From positions 19,012 through 83,011 of the forward strand of contig NW_024470404.1 of assembly GCF_900496995.4 (NCBI RefSeq): 64,000 bases of DNA, written 5' to 3'. Both the position numbers and the translations under genes were made by a program. The notes beneath the pieces are model-generated. The model made no database searches. It saw only the letters and a program-made list of their open reading frames with translations, and was not told the origin of the DNA. The stretch comes from Aquila chrysaetos chrysaetos. Its lineage: Eukaryota; Chordata; Aves; Accipitriformes; Accipitridae. Shown one piece after another: positions 37,311 through 47,849 of this stretch. Each line of letters opens with the position of its first letter. Within the stretch, counting starts at the first letter, position 1.

Positions 37311-40300
37311 ATGCCCCTTCACTTCGCCCCCCTCCGGCTCCCCCTTCGCCGCCGGCTCCAGACCGCCGCCGTGCTGCAATGGGTCTGCTCCTTCCTCGCC
37401 CTCGGTGAGCACCGGGGGGGGCACTGGGGGGGCACCGGGCCCCCCCCCAGCCCCCCCCGGGTTCCTTAGGGCAGCCGTCTTCTGGCTCTCCCCTGGGGGG
37501 GGTGGGGGGTGTTTTGGGGTGCCGGTGGGGGAATGGGGAGCCCGGGAAAGGGGGTGCCGGGGGCGTGGGGACCCCGAGGGGGGGTCACCCTGCCCCCCCG
37601 CCCGGCCGCCTGGGTCCCTTAGGGCGGTGGTGCGTGTAATACCCCCCCCCATCGGAGGGGAGTTTTGGGGTGCCGGGGGGGGAATGGGGAGCCCGGGAAA
37701 GGGGGTGTCTGGGGGGCTGGGTAGCCCTAAGGGGGGGGTCACCCTGTCGCCCCCCCTCCCGGCCGCCTGGCCCCCCCCAGCCAGCTGTGCGCGGTGCTCC
37801 CCATCCTGGGGGTTTTGGGGTCCGGAAGGAAACTGGGGACCCCGGGACAGGGGGTGCCTGGGGGGGGGGGGTAGCCCTCAGGGGGGGTGTCCCCTTGCCC
37901 CCCCCACGGGACGCCTGCCCCCCCCAGGCCAGCTGTGCGCGGTGCTGTTCGCCCTGGCCCTGCGCGGACCGCTCTGGCTGCCGGCGCTGCTCTACGGGCT
38001 CTGGCTCTTGGCGGACCGTGACACCCCCCGCCGCGGGGGGCGCCGTTCCGCTTGGGTACGTGGGTGGCCGCTCTGGACTTACTTCCGGGATTACTTCCCC
38101 ATCTCGGTGAGCTAGGGTCTGGGGGCGTGGGGGGGTGGTGTTTGGGTGGGGGGGTGCCCCTGAGGAGGTTTTGGGGGTCCCCTGGGGGGTGCAAGAGGGT
38201 TTGAGGGTCCCTAATAGGGTCCCTGGGGTGATTTTAGAGGGGTGTAAGGGGTTTTGGGGGGGGGTCTTTGAGGGGGCTTGGGGGTCCGAGAGGGTTTGGG
38301 GGTACCTGATAGGGTCCCTGGGGTGATTTCAGGGGTCCTTGAGGTTTTTGGGGGCTCCTTGAGGGGGTTTTGGGGGTCCCAGAGGGTCTTTGGGGGGGCT
38401 TTGAGGGGGCTTGGGGATCCCAGAGGGTTTGAGGATACCTGATAGGGTCCCTGGGGTGATTTTAGAGGGGTTGTGAGGGTGCTTGGGGGTCTTTGAGGTG
38501 TTTTTGGGGGTGTCCTTGAGGGTTTTGGGGGGTCCCAGAGGGTTTGGGGGTACCTGATAGGGTCCCTGGGGTGATTTCAGGGGGGTGTGAGTGGTTTTGG
38601 GGGTCACAGAGGGTTTGGGGGTACCTGATGGGGTCCCTAGGGGGTTTTTAGGGGGCCATGGTGGGGGTTGGAGGTCTCTCAAGGGGTCTCTGAGGGCTTT
38701 TGGGGGTCCCAGAGAGTTTGGGGGAACCTGGCAGGGTCTCTGGGGGGGATTTTAAGGAGGATGAGGGGTTTTGGGGGTCTCTGAGGGTTTGGGGGGTACC
38801 TGATAGGGTTCCTGGGGGGATTTTAGGGGAGTGTGAGGGGCTTTGGGGGTCCTTGAGGGGTTTTGGGGGTCCCTGAAGGGATCCTTGAGAGGATTTTGGG
38901 GCATCTCAGGAGGATTTGGGGGAGTCTCTGAAGGCTTTGGCCTCTTGAAAAGGCTTTGGGGTTCCGTAGAAGAAACTCGAACTGTGTCCCCCCCAAAATT
39001 AGCTGGTGCGAACAACGGAGCTGGACCCCCGCCGTAATTACATCTTCGGTTTCCACCCCCACGGGGTTTTGGCCGCCGGTGCCTTCGCCAACTTCTGCAC
39101 CGAAGCGACGGGTTTCGGGGTGCTCTTCCCCGGGCTGCGCCCCCATTTGCTCACCCTCCCCTGTTGGTTTCGTCTACCCCTTTTCCGCGACTATATGATG
39201 TCCGGAGGTAACTTTGGAGGGGTCTCTTCCTCCCAAAATTGGGGTGCTCCTTAGGGTGCTGAGCCTGGAGGGTCACCCAGCACCCTCAGTTTTTGGGGGT
39301 GCACTCAGCAAATACCCAAGTCCCCCAGGACCCTAAATTTTGGGCGTGCACCCACCAAACCTCTGAGTCCCCCAGCACCCTAAATTTTGGGGGTGCACGC
39401 ACCAAATACCCGAGTTCCCCAGCACCCTAAATTTTGAGGGTGCACCCAGCCTGGATATCTGGGTCCCTCAGCATGCTAAATTTTGGGGTACGGGGGGGTT
39501 CCTCCCGTTGCAGGGTTGGTGTCGTCGGAGAAGTCCAGCCTGGAGTACCTGCTGAGCCGGGAAGGTGGGGGGCAAGTGGCCGTCATCGCCCTGGGGGGGC
39601 CCCCCGAATCTTTGGACGCCCACCCCGGGGCTCTCACCCTTCAGCTGCTGGGGCGGAAGGGGTTCGTCCGCATCGCCTTGGAGCATGGGTGAGTTGGGGG
39701 GTGGTGGATTTGGGGTGCTGGGGGGCATCCCCAAGGGGGAATTTGGGGTGCTGGGGGGGATTTGTGGTCCTGAGGAGGGGCACAGGAGGGATTTGGGGAT
39801 CCCCAGGGGGGATTTGGGGTTGTGGGAAGTCCTGGAGGGGGGGATCTGGGGTGCTGGGGGGGTCCCCAAGGGGGAATTTGGGTTGCAGGGGAGGTGCTTG
39901 AGGTCCCTGCCTGTCCCCATGGGGGGGCTTTTGGGGTGCTGGGGATCCCTGTAGTGCTGAGAGGGGGGGGAGCATGGGGTACCTGGGGGGGGTCCTTATA
40001 AGGATTTGGGGTGTCTGGGGGTGGGGTCCCCCAAATCCAAGGAAGGGGGTGTGTGTATTCCCCCCCCAGAAGGGGACACCCCACACGCAGCAGGACCCGC
40101 ACCCACTTTAGGGGGGACGGGAGGGAACACCCCACATTCACACCCAGCTCCCTTGGAGTTGGGGGGGTGTCAGGATATGGGGGTGCCCCCCCACCCAAAT
40201 ACCTCCCTGCCCCCCGCCTCCAGGGCCTCCTTGGTGCCCGTGTTCTCTTTTGGGGAGAACGAGCTGTTTCGACAAATCCCGAATCCCCCGGGATCGGGGT

Positions 40301-41144
40301 TACGGCGGTTCCAGCTCCGGCTCCAACGGATTTTGGGGGTGGCCATCCCCCTTTTTCACGCTCGGGGGGTTTTTCAGTACAACTTCGGGCTCCTGCCCTT
40401 CCGCCGACCCATCCACACTGTCGGTAAGCCCCCAAAACTGGGGGGCGGCACCCCCAAATCTATCCTATAGGGTTCGGAGCGGGGGCTTAGATATAGGGGT
40501 GCTGTTGGGGTGGGCTGACCCCTTAGGCACCCTAGGGTGGTGGAGGGTGATTTGGGGGGGCCCGGATGGGTGGGTTCTCCTGGCGGGGCACCCCCAAATT
40601 CATGCGGAGGGGGAACCCCAAATCCGTCCCATGGGGTTTAGAGTGTGGGGGGGCTCATATATGGGGGTGCAGTTGGGATGGGAGGTGGGTGCCTGAACCC
40701 CTCAATCCTTCTGGAGTGGGGGGGCTGATCTGGGGGTCACCTGGATGCCTGGGGTGGGGGCTGGGCATGGCAGAATTTGGGGGGGGGGCCCTTTGCCCCA
40801 GTGCCGCCCCCCGCCCCCCCCATTACCCAACCCCAATCCCCTGGGGGGCTGTTGCAAGCAACTGGGATAAAGGCAGAGTTGGGGGGGGGGGGGTATACCC
40901 AGCCGCCTGGGTCTCTGGGGACCCCCTTTAATTTTATTTTGGGGGGGCACCCCGATGCCTGGGTCCCCCCCCTTTCCCAACCCCAACAGTAGGGTCCCCC
41001 CTGGTGCTCCCCCGTACCCCAAATCCTTCGCCCCAGACGGTGGAGCGGTGGCATGGCCTCTACCTGGAGAGACTCGTCGCCCTCTTCGAGGAGCATAAAT
41101 TGGGGTACGGGGTCCCCCCCGAGCGACACCTCACCTTTGTCTGA
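37311..41144 (+). CDS. MOGAT3: Monoacylglycerol acyltransferase, MOGAT3-like
   Basis: DGAT2-family ER acyltransferase making diacylglycerol from monoacylglycerol and acyl-CoA. Six exons: 37311..37404, 37928..38106, 39003..39207, 39514..39688, 40224..40423, 40990..41144; 335 residues. N-terminal hydrophobic hairpin ([11 protein letters not shown] and [20 protein letters not shown]), then YFRDYFPIS, active-site [86 protein letters not shown]. The last blocks favour MOGAT over DGAT2. The symbol follows human 7q22.1 synteny; MOGAT2 and MOGAT3 are close. The frame is intact. Intron 1 carries two imperfect copies of a block including the 5' end of exon 2. The next gene is its tandem paralogue. Confidence 0.85.
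37405..37927. repeat. Triplicated block in MOGAT3 intron 1 with exon-2 fragment
   Basis: Units of about 150-200 bases share 'gaatggggagcccgggaaagggggtg' segments. At 37779-37803 'cagccagctgtgcgcggtgctcc' nearly repeats the exon 2 acceptor and first codons, so the duplication included coding sequence. It is too short to encode a working alternative exon. Confidence 0.7.
38110..38985. repeat. 'gggtacctgatagggtccctgggg' repeats, MOGAT3 intron 2
   Basis: Eight or more units of 60-110 bases containing 'tttgggggtacctgatagggtccctggggtgatttt'. Confidence 0.8.
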
Positions 41145-41250
41145 GGGGGGGAACCCCCAAATCCCTAGGGGTACCCCTAAATCCTTGGGGAGCCCCCAGA
41201 TTCTTGGGGAGCCCCCCCAGACCCTCTGTATTCCCTCCTCAATCCCTTCC

Positions 41251-41256
41251 AATAAA
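41251..41256 (+). terminator. MOGAT3: MOGAT3 polyadenylation signal
   Basis: AATAAA 107 bases past the MOGAT3-like stop. Confidence 0.85.
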
Positions 41257-41259
41257 CCA

Positions 41260-41740
41260 GCTCAGCTGGAGGCGTGGGGTGATTTTTTTTGGGGGTGCTG
41301 GGGAGGATTTGGGGGGGTCACAAAGTTTTGGGGGGCACTGGTGTCTGGGTTTTGGGGTGCTGGGGGGGCATTTGGGTGTGCTGGGGGGGTCTTAAGGTTT
41401 TGGGGCACTTTGGTGTCTGGATTTGGGGAGAATTAGTTGGGTTTTGGGGTGCAGGGGGGTTGGGGCAGGTTTTGGGGTGGGGGTCTCCCAGCTGGGTGCT
41501 CTGGGGGGGCCCTGTGAGGGTTTTGGGGTGCTATGGGGGGGGCCCCCCCCGTTTTATCCCTCCGCCCCCCCCGCCTGGGTTCCTCCTCCCGCCCCGAGGG
41601 CAAAGTGCAGGGCCAGTGCCCAGACGTGGCACCCACGGGAGGTAGATGGGGGGGCGGGGGGTGTCCCCAAAGTTGGGTGGGGGATACCTGTGACACACCA
41701 CCGCCCCCCAGTGTCACCCTTTTTTTTTGCCCCCCCCCCG
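41260..41740. other. Spacer between tandem acyltransferases
   Basis: G-rich 'ttttggggtgctgggggg' repeats followed by about 150 bases of ordinary sequence that should contain the second gene's promoter. No TATA box is seen. Confidence 0.5.
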
Positions 41741-41742
41741 GC

Positions 41743-44700
41743 ATGGGGGGTGCCCTGCGGCGCTGGGTGCAGGCGCTGTGTGTGCTGCAGTGGATGCTCA
41801 CCTTCCTCTTCCTCGGTGAGGCCTGGTTGGGGGGGGGGGGGGCAGTTATCCCCCCTGGGGGGGTGGTGTTACCCCTTGGGGGGTAATTGGGTGCCTGGGG
41901 GGGGGTTATACCTTTGGGTGGGGAGTAATTGCTCCCCTGGGGGGGGTTATGGCCTTTTGGGGGGGCAATTACACCTTGGGGGGGAGTGATTGCACCCCTG
42001 GGGGGGGTAATTGGACCCGGGGGGGGGTTGAAATCCCCCGGGGGGGGTAACTGAAACCATAGAGGGAATTTATGCTCGGGGGGGGGGGGTAATTGTAGCC
42101 TGAGGGAGGGGTATTCCCTTGGGAAGGGGGGTAATTGTACCCTTTGGGGGGGGGTATCCCCATGGGGGGGCAATTACACCCTTGGGGGCCAGCTTTTGCC
42201 CGGGGGGGGTAATTGCACCCCTGAGGGGGTTTATGCCCTGGGAGGGGGGGAAATTACACCCGGGGGGGGGGGGGCAGTGGTACCCATGGGGGGGGTTAAG
42301 TGCACCCCTGAGGGGAGTAATTGCACCCCTGGGAGGGGTTTATGCCCCCGGGGGTGGGCAATTACACCCTGGGGGTGGCAGTTATGCCCCGGGAGGGGGC
42401 AATTACACCCCGGGGGGGGGGTTAATTGCCCCCATAGGGTGGGTTTATGCCCCTTGGGGGGGGTGTAGATGCCCCTTTAGAAGCTGGGTGCCCCCCTGAG
42501 TGGTGGGGGGTGGTGATGGGGGGGTCAGGCCTGGGGTCCCCCCCCCATCGGAGGGGAGCCAGGTGTTCAGGACCCCCCCGTGCCCCCCCAGGCCCGGTGT
42601 CGGTGTTGCTGCTGCTGCTGCTGCTGCAGAGCCGGTTCTGGCTCCTGGCCGTGCTCTATGGGGGGTGGTGGCTCTGGGACTGGGACGGCCCCGAGAGAGG
42701 TGGGGACACGGGGGGGGACACGGGGGGGACCCCGGGGGGGGGGCCATGGGGACACCGGGGAGGGCGGGATATGGGAGAGGTGGGGTCACAGGGACACTGT
42801 GGGGATGCTCGGGGACATGGGGACATTGTGGGGACACCAGAGAGGGGGGACATGGAGGGGGGGACACACATGGAGACAAGGGGGGGGGACCCCAGAGAGG
42901 GGGGGGCATGGAGGGGGACTTGGGGACAGCGGAGAGGAGGGGACATCATGGATGGGGACGTGGGGACAGGGACATGGGGACCCCAAATGTCACCAAAGTG
43001 ATGAGAAGAGGGGGGGAACGACGACACACCAGGGCCGTGGGACACCCCCCAGGGGTGGGGACATCCAGGATGGGAGACCCCGAGGACAGGGACCCCCATG
43101 TCCCCTCTGCCCCCCCCCCCCCAATGTCATCCTGTGTCCCCAAGGTGCCCGTCACTGTGATTGGGTCCGCAACTGGAAGATTTGGGACCATTTCTGTGAC
43201 TATTTCCCCATCAAGGTATGGGGGGACACACATGTCCCCCCCATGTCCCCCTTTGTCCCCCCATGTCCTCTTGTCCCTGCCGCCCCGCCATGTCCCTGTG
43301 ATCCCGACCCCCCTGTCCCCCCAATGTCCCCACGTCCCCCGTGCCCCCCTTATCCGCCATGTCCCCCCACATCCCCTTGTCCCCCTAACCCCCCCATGCC
43401 CCCCCCCGAAGTCCCCGTGTCCCCCTAACCCCTCATGTCCCCCCCTTATCCCCCCCAACCCCCCCCCTCCTCTCATCCCCATGTGTCCCTATCCCCCCAT
43501 GTCCCCCCCAATGTCCCCATGTCCCTCTAGGGCCCCCCATGTGTCCCCATGTCCCCCCCTTATCCCCCCCATGCCCCCCCATCCCCTTGTCCCCCTAACC
43601 CCCCCCCACGTCCCCCCCAATCTCCCCATGTCCCCTTTGTCTCCCCTTTGCCCCCATCCCCATGTCCTCCTGTCCTCCTGTCGCCCCATGTCCCCCCATG
43701 TCCCCCCAATGTCCCCCCCCAGGTGATCCGCTCGGCCCCCCTGCCCCCCGGGCGCAGTTACCTCCTGGCCGCCCACCCCCACGGCATCGCCTGCATCGGG
43801 GTCTTCGGAGCCTTCGTCACGGGGGGGCGGGGGGCCGGGGGGACCCCCAGAGCTGGGGGGGGCGCGGATATGGGGGGGCCCTGCCCCGGGCTGCGCCCCA
43901 GCCTGGCCGCCCTGGCCGGGCTCTTCCGCCTCCCCCTGTACCGGGAGTACGCCCTGGCTGCTGGTGAGGGGGGGTCTGGGGGGGCTGTGGGGTGCTACGG
44001 GGGGTATTGGGGTGCTATGGGGGACACTGGGGGGGGCAGGGTGCAGTGCTCCCTGGCTGCTGGCGAGGGGGAGTCTGGGGGTGCAGGGGCCCTTTTTGGG
44101 GTGCAGGGTGTCTCTTTGGGGTATGGTGGGGGTTTGGGGGGCGTCCAGGGACCCTTTTTGGGGTGCAGGGTCTCTTTTTGGAGTATGGTGGGGGTGTTTG
44201 GGGTGCAGTGGGGTCCTTTTTGGGGTGCAGGGTGTCTCTTTGGGGTACGGTGTGTTTTTTTGGTGTCCAGGGGTCCTTTTTGGGGTGCAGGGTGAGTCTT
44301 TGGGGTATGGTGGGGGTTTGGGGGGTCCAGGGGCTCTTTTTGGGGTGCACGGGCCCTTTTTGGGGTGCAGGGTGTCTCTTTGGGGTATGCTGGGGGTGTT
44401 TGGGTGCAGGGGCGTCCGTTTTTGGGGTGCAGCCCCCCCTGACAGCCCCCCCCCCCAGGGCTGTGCCCGGTGAGCCAGCGCTGCCTGGACCGGGTGCTGG
44501 GGCGGCAGGATCAGGCCCTGGTGATCATGGTGGGGGGGGGCGGCTGAGGCTCTGGAGGGGACCCCGGGGTGTCACCGCGTCACCCTGCGCCAGCGGAGGG
44601 GCTTCGTGCGCCTGGCCCTGCGCCACGGGTAAGGGGGGCGCTGGGGGGCACTGGGGGGCACTGGGGTGTTAATGGGGTGCTGGGGGGTCAATGGGGGAAT

Positions 44701-45715
44701 GGGAGGCAATGGGTGGCTGGGGGGCAATGGTGGGAGTGGGGGGTAATGGGGGCTGGGGGGGCAATGGGAATGGGGGGCACTGGGGTCTTAATGGGGGCTG
44801 GGGGGGCAATGGGGAAAATGGGGGGTAATGGGGGGCTGGGGGCCAATAGGGGAATTGGGGGGAATGGGGGACAGTGGGGCTGGGGGGGAATGGGGGGGCA
44901 CTGGGATGCTAATGGGGGGCCGGGATATTAATTGGGGACGGGGGGGGGCAATGGGGCTTTTTGGGGCGCAGTGGAGCTCTGGGAGGGTGCCCAGGGCTTT
45001 TTTGGGTAAAGTGGGACATTTTGGGGTGCAGGGAGGATGCCGTGAGGTTTTGGGGGTGCAGTACTGACCCGTGGGGGGTCAGCACCCCCCTGGTGCCGGT
45101 GTATGTTTTTGGGGAGCAGGACACCTTCCATCAGCCCCCCCTCACTGAGGGCTCGTGGCCCCGGCGCTTGCAGCGGGGGGTGAAGGCACTTTTGGGGTTC
45201 GCCCCCTGTTTCTTCTGGGGGAGGGGGGGGGCTCTCCCCTTCCTGCCCTTCGCTGTGCCCCTCACCGTGGTGGGTGAGTTGGGGGGGGGTTTGGGGGTGC
45301 AGGGAATGGGGGAGGGGGCTGGGGGCTTCGGGGGTGCAGTTGGTGCACACAGGGGGTCAGTGGGTGCATGCAGGGGTGCAGGGGGGCGCAGCGGGTGCAC
45401 TCAGGGGGGCGCAGCGGGTGCGCCCAGGGGTGCAGGAGGAGCAAACGGGTGCACAGCGGGTGCAGGGGGGGGCACCCAGGGGTGCGGGGGGGGCACAGTG
45501 GGTGCACGCTGGGGTGCAGGGGATGGATGTGCCCACCCCCCCACTCTCCCCCCCCCGCAGTGGGTGCCCCCCTGGAGGTTCCCCGCCTGCCCCAGCCCTC
45601 CCCGCAGGAGGTGGCCCACTACCACCAGCTCTACCTGCAGCGGCTCCAGCAGCTCTTCGAGGGGCACAAAGAGGCCTGTGGGGTGGCACCCAGCACCCAC
45701 CTCACCATCGTCTGA
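41743..45715 (+). CDS. DGAT2L7: DGAT2-like acyltransferase, DGAT2L7-like
   Basis: Second DGAT2-family member, 600 bases after the first. Seven exons: 41743..41815, 42592..42699, 43145..43215, 43723..43963, 44459..44628, 45083..45273, 45561..45715, coding for 335 residues if one extra G is discounted. Active-site AAHPHGIACIGVFGAF, CPGLRPSLAALAGLFRLPLY, RRGFVRLALRHG, LTEGSWPRRLQRGVKALLGF and APCFFWGRGG are present; the last block is closer to DGAT2 than to MOGAT. The frame breaks in exon 5 in the G run 44532-44540: one fewer G restores VGGAAEALEG. A Gly-rich insertion (TGGRGAGGTPRAGGGADMGG) follows the HPHG helix. Exon phases mirror the neighbouring gene. In human the 7q22.1 copy is annotated a pseudogene (DGAT2L7P), so this may be the functional form. 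Confidence 0.78.
41840..42480. repeat. 'ggggggtaattgcacccctg' repeats, intron 1
   Basis: About 25 degenerate units of 20-30 bases with a constant 'taattgcaccc' core in intron 1 of the DGAT2L7-like gene. Confidence 0.85.
43220..43720. repeat. 'ccccatgtccccccc' repeats, intron 3
   Basis: C-rich degenerate repeat in the DGAT2L7-like gene; no exon inside. Confidence 0.7.
44085..44440. repeat. 'cctttttggggtgcagggtgtctctttggggtatgg' repeats, intron 4
   Basis: About six units of roughly 60 bases. The core 'tttttggggtgcag' resembles a splice acceptor in each copy. Confidence 0.8.
44640..45075. repeat. 'ggggggcaatggggg' repeats, intron 5
   Basis: Short G-rich units 'gctggggggcaatggg' with 'actggggtgttaat' variants. 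Confidence 0.65.
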
Positions 45716-45811
45716 CCCCCCCCCATGAACCTCCCATCCCCCCGAACCCCCAAAACCCCCATGACCCTCTCCCCAGCCCCCCGAACCCCCTCAACCCCCC
45801 GCCCCCCCCCC

Positions 45812-45817
45812 AATAAA
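45812..45817 (+). terminator. DGAT2L7-like polyadenylation signal
   Basis: AATAAA 97 bases past the stop of the second acyltransferase. Confidence 0.8.
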
Positions 45818-46298
45818 CAGTCCCCCCCCCAGTTCAGCCTCTGCTCCACGGTGGGGAGCGAGGGAGGGGCTCAATGGCAGCAGAATGCGGGGGCCCTTTG
45901 GTGGGATGCACCCCCACTTTACACCCAGCACCCCCACTTTGCACCCCCTCCCCCCTTGCACCCCCCATTTTTGCACCCCCTCTCTTTTTAACCCCCCACC
46001 CCTTTTGCACCCCCTTTTTTTGCCTTCTCCTTTTGCACCCCGCATTCCCCTCCACCCCCGCCAATATACAATTCCTTCCCCCTTCCTTCCCCCCTCCCTG
46101 CCTCCAGCCCCCCCCCCCCAATTCCCCCCTCTCAAAAGTGGGGTGCCCACCGGGAACTGTATGTGGGGTACGAGGCACCCAAACCCTCCTTTGCACCCCC
46201 ACCCCCAAAAAACCCACATATTCCCACTTTGCCTTCCCCACCTCGGCCTCCCCCAACCTAAAAAGATTGGGGTGCCTCCCCATGGGTGGGGTGCTAAA

Positions 46299-46372
46299 AG
46301 GCACCGCTGGGATTCGAACCCAGGATCTCCTGTTTACTAGACAGGCGCTTTAACCAACTAAGCCACGGCGCC
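46299..46372 (-). tRNA. tRNA-Thr (AGT)
   Basis: The minus strand folds into a 74-base cloverleaf: acceptor GGCGCCG/CGGTGCC (one G-U pair), D arm GGCTTAGTTGGTTAAAGCGC, anticodon arm CTGTCTAGTAAACAG with anticodon AGT, and T arm CTGGGTTCGAATCCCAG. A and B boxes are intact, there is no intron, and a TTTT terminator begins at the discriminator position (46299-46296) with a longer one at 46264-46260. Near-identical to vertebrate tRNA-Thr-AGT. Confidence 0.97.
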
Positions 46373-46439
46373 GCCTGCCCCGGCTGCGCGCGCTGCCCGG
46401 CATGCCTGGCCCCGGCAGCTGCGCGCATGCGCGGCCACG

Positions 46440-46730
46440 GGGTCGGGGGGGGGAGTGGGATGGGGGGTGGGATGGGGTAAGGGGGGGGAGATGGGGGGTG
46501 ATGGGGGGTAGGTAGTGGGGGGGAGGGGGTTGTAATGGGGGTGCAAGGGGGGGGGGGCAGTGGGGGAGGTGCAATGGGGGAGGGGGTTGCAAGGGGGGGT
46601 GCAAAGGGTGGAGGGCAATGTGGGGAGGGGGTTGCAATGGGGGGATGCAGTGGGGGTGTGGGGTTTGCAATTGGGGGGTGCGAAGGGGTTGTATGCAAAA
46701 AGGGGGGTGGGCAATGGGGGCACTCGCAAT
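46440..46730. repeat. 'gggggttgcaatggggg' repeats
   Basis: Simple G-rich repeat after the tRNA, preceded by an NRF1 palindrome GCGCATGCGC (46423-46432). No gene. Confidence 0.65.
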
Positions 46731-46834
46731 GCAGGACGGGGGTGCTCGTGCAGCGGGGGGCGAGGCGCGCGCTGCAGCGTGCAACACGCGTGTGCAAAGG
46801 GTCGGGCGTGTCTCGCACGGGGACGACCGGGGAC

Positions 46835-46906
46835 CGTCCCCAGGCGGGTCTCGAACCGCCGGCCTCTCTCTCCGCGGGCGGAGGCGCTGCCGCGGCGCCA
46901 CGGGAC
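46835..46906 (-). other. tRNA-like fold, possibly a decayed tRNA-Arg
   Basis: A 72-base minus-strand segment has GTCCC...GGGAC ends, a D-arm-like GTGGCGC...GCGCC and a B-box GGTTCGAGACC in a GGCGG/CCGCC stem with an 8-base loop. The anticodon arm does not form a normal 7-base loop, so it is not a functional tRNA as read. One base lost or gained in a G/C run would explain the T loop. The GTGGCGC...AGCGC arm resembles tRNA-Arg. Confidence 0.35.
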
Positions 46907-46949
46907 CGCCGGAGGGGCCGGGGGGGGGGGGGAGCACGCTCCCCACCGC

Positions 46950-47275
46950 CCCCCCCGCTTTGCACAGGGTTTGCACAGGGGGTGTTGCACCGGGGGATGT
47001 TGCACCAGGGGATGTTCCATAGGGTTTTGCACGGGGGGGTGTTGCACAGGGAGGTGTTGCACCAGGGGGTGTTGCACAGGGGGGGTGTTGCACAGGCTGT
47101 TGCACGGGGAGGGGGGGTGTGTGTTGCACGGGGGGGGGTGTTGTACGCCGCGCTGTGTTGCACAGGCTGCAGGCCGCGCTTTGCACGCCCACGCGTGTCG
47201 CACGAGGGTGTTGGGGGGTGTTGCACACAGGGGGTGCTTTGCGCGGGGGGGTGTTGCAGAGAGGGGTGTGTCCTT
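46950..47275. repeat. 'ggggtgttgcaccaggg' repeats
   Basis: About 20 units of 15-25 bases with a constant 'gttgcac'. Related to the patch at 1690-1850. Confidence 0.85.
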
Positions 47276-47316
47276 CTGCCCCCCCCCCAGTGACGGGGGG
47301 GGCCACAGCAGGTCCC

Positions 47317-47380
47317 CTAGCAACAGTTGCCATAGCAACAGGGATGCTGGGGCCCTAGCAACGGCTGCCATAGCAATGGG
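47317..47380. promoter_or_regulatory. RFX X-box pair
   Basis: GTTGCCATAGCAAC (47326-47339) is a near-perfect RFX palindrome. Flanking 'ctagcaac' and a second 'ctgccatagcaatg' copy follow within 40 bases. Confidence 0.55.
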
Positions 47381-47729
47381 GGGGGATGCTGCCCCCCCAG
47401 GGCGCCACGTGAGTCCACGGAGACACACCCCCCCGCGTGGGGGGGGGGAGGTGGGTCCCGGTGACACACGCGTGGCAAAGCGTCTGGCACGAGACTGCCC
47501 CGCCCCAGGGCCCCCTCCTCCCCCCCAAGGGCAAATTTGGGGAGGGGGGGTGTCACCGGGCCCCTCCCCCCCAGGTGATGAATCAGGGACCCAGGCGTCC
47601 GGGAGGGGGGAGGGGCCGGAGCGGGATGGGGGGGGTCAGGGTGACCCCAAGGACGGGGGGGGGGGAACGGGGGGGGGGGATCCGCTCCTGCCGCTGCAGT
47701 AGGAGACCCCCCCCAACGTGATCCCGAGG

Positions 47730-47737
47730 TGACGTCA
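47730..47737. promoter_or_regulatory. Consensus CRE (TGACGTCA)
   Basis: Full cAMP-response palindrome in a CpG-rich stretch (47400-47860). No transcript can be tied to it; it is 3 kb upstream of VGF. Confidence 0.4.
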
Positions 47738-47849
47738 TTGCCGCCCCTCCCCCCCTCCTTTCGGGGTGGGGGGGGGGGGGGGCGCCGCTGCCGCAGGGTG
47801 AATCATCCACGGGAGGACGGGGGGAGGCGGGGGAGGGAGGCCTGCATGG

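Noticed and set aside
35904-37742. 612-codon Cys/Ala-rich minus-strand ORF
   Set aside because: It runs through the 'tttgcacgagcc' minisatellite and overlaps the TAF6 3' end and MOGAT3 exon 1. Open frames on several strands follow from the repeat unit.
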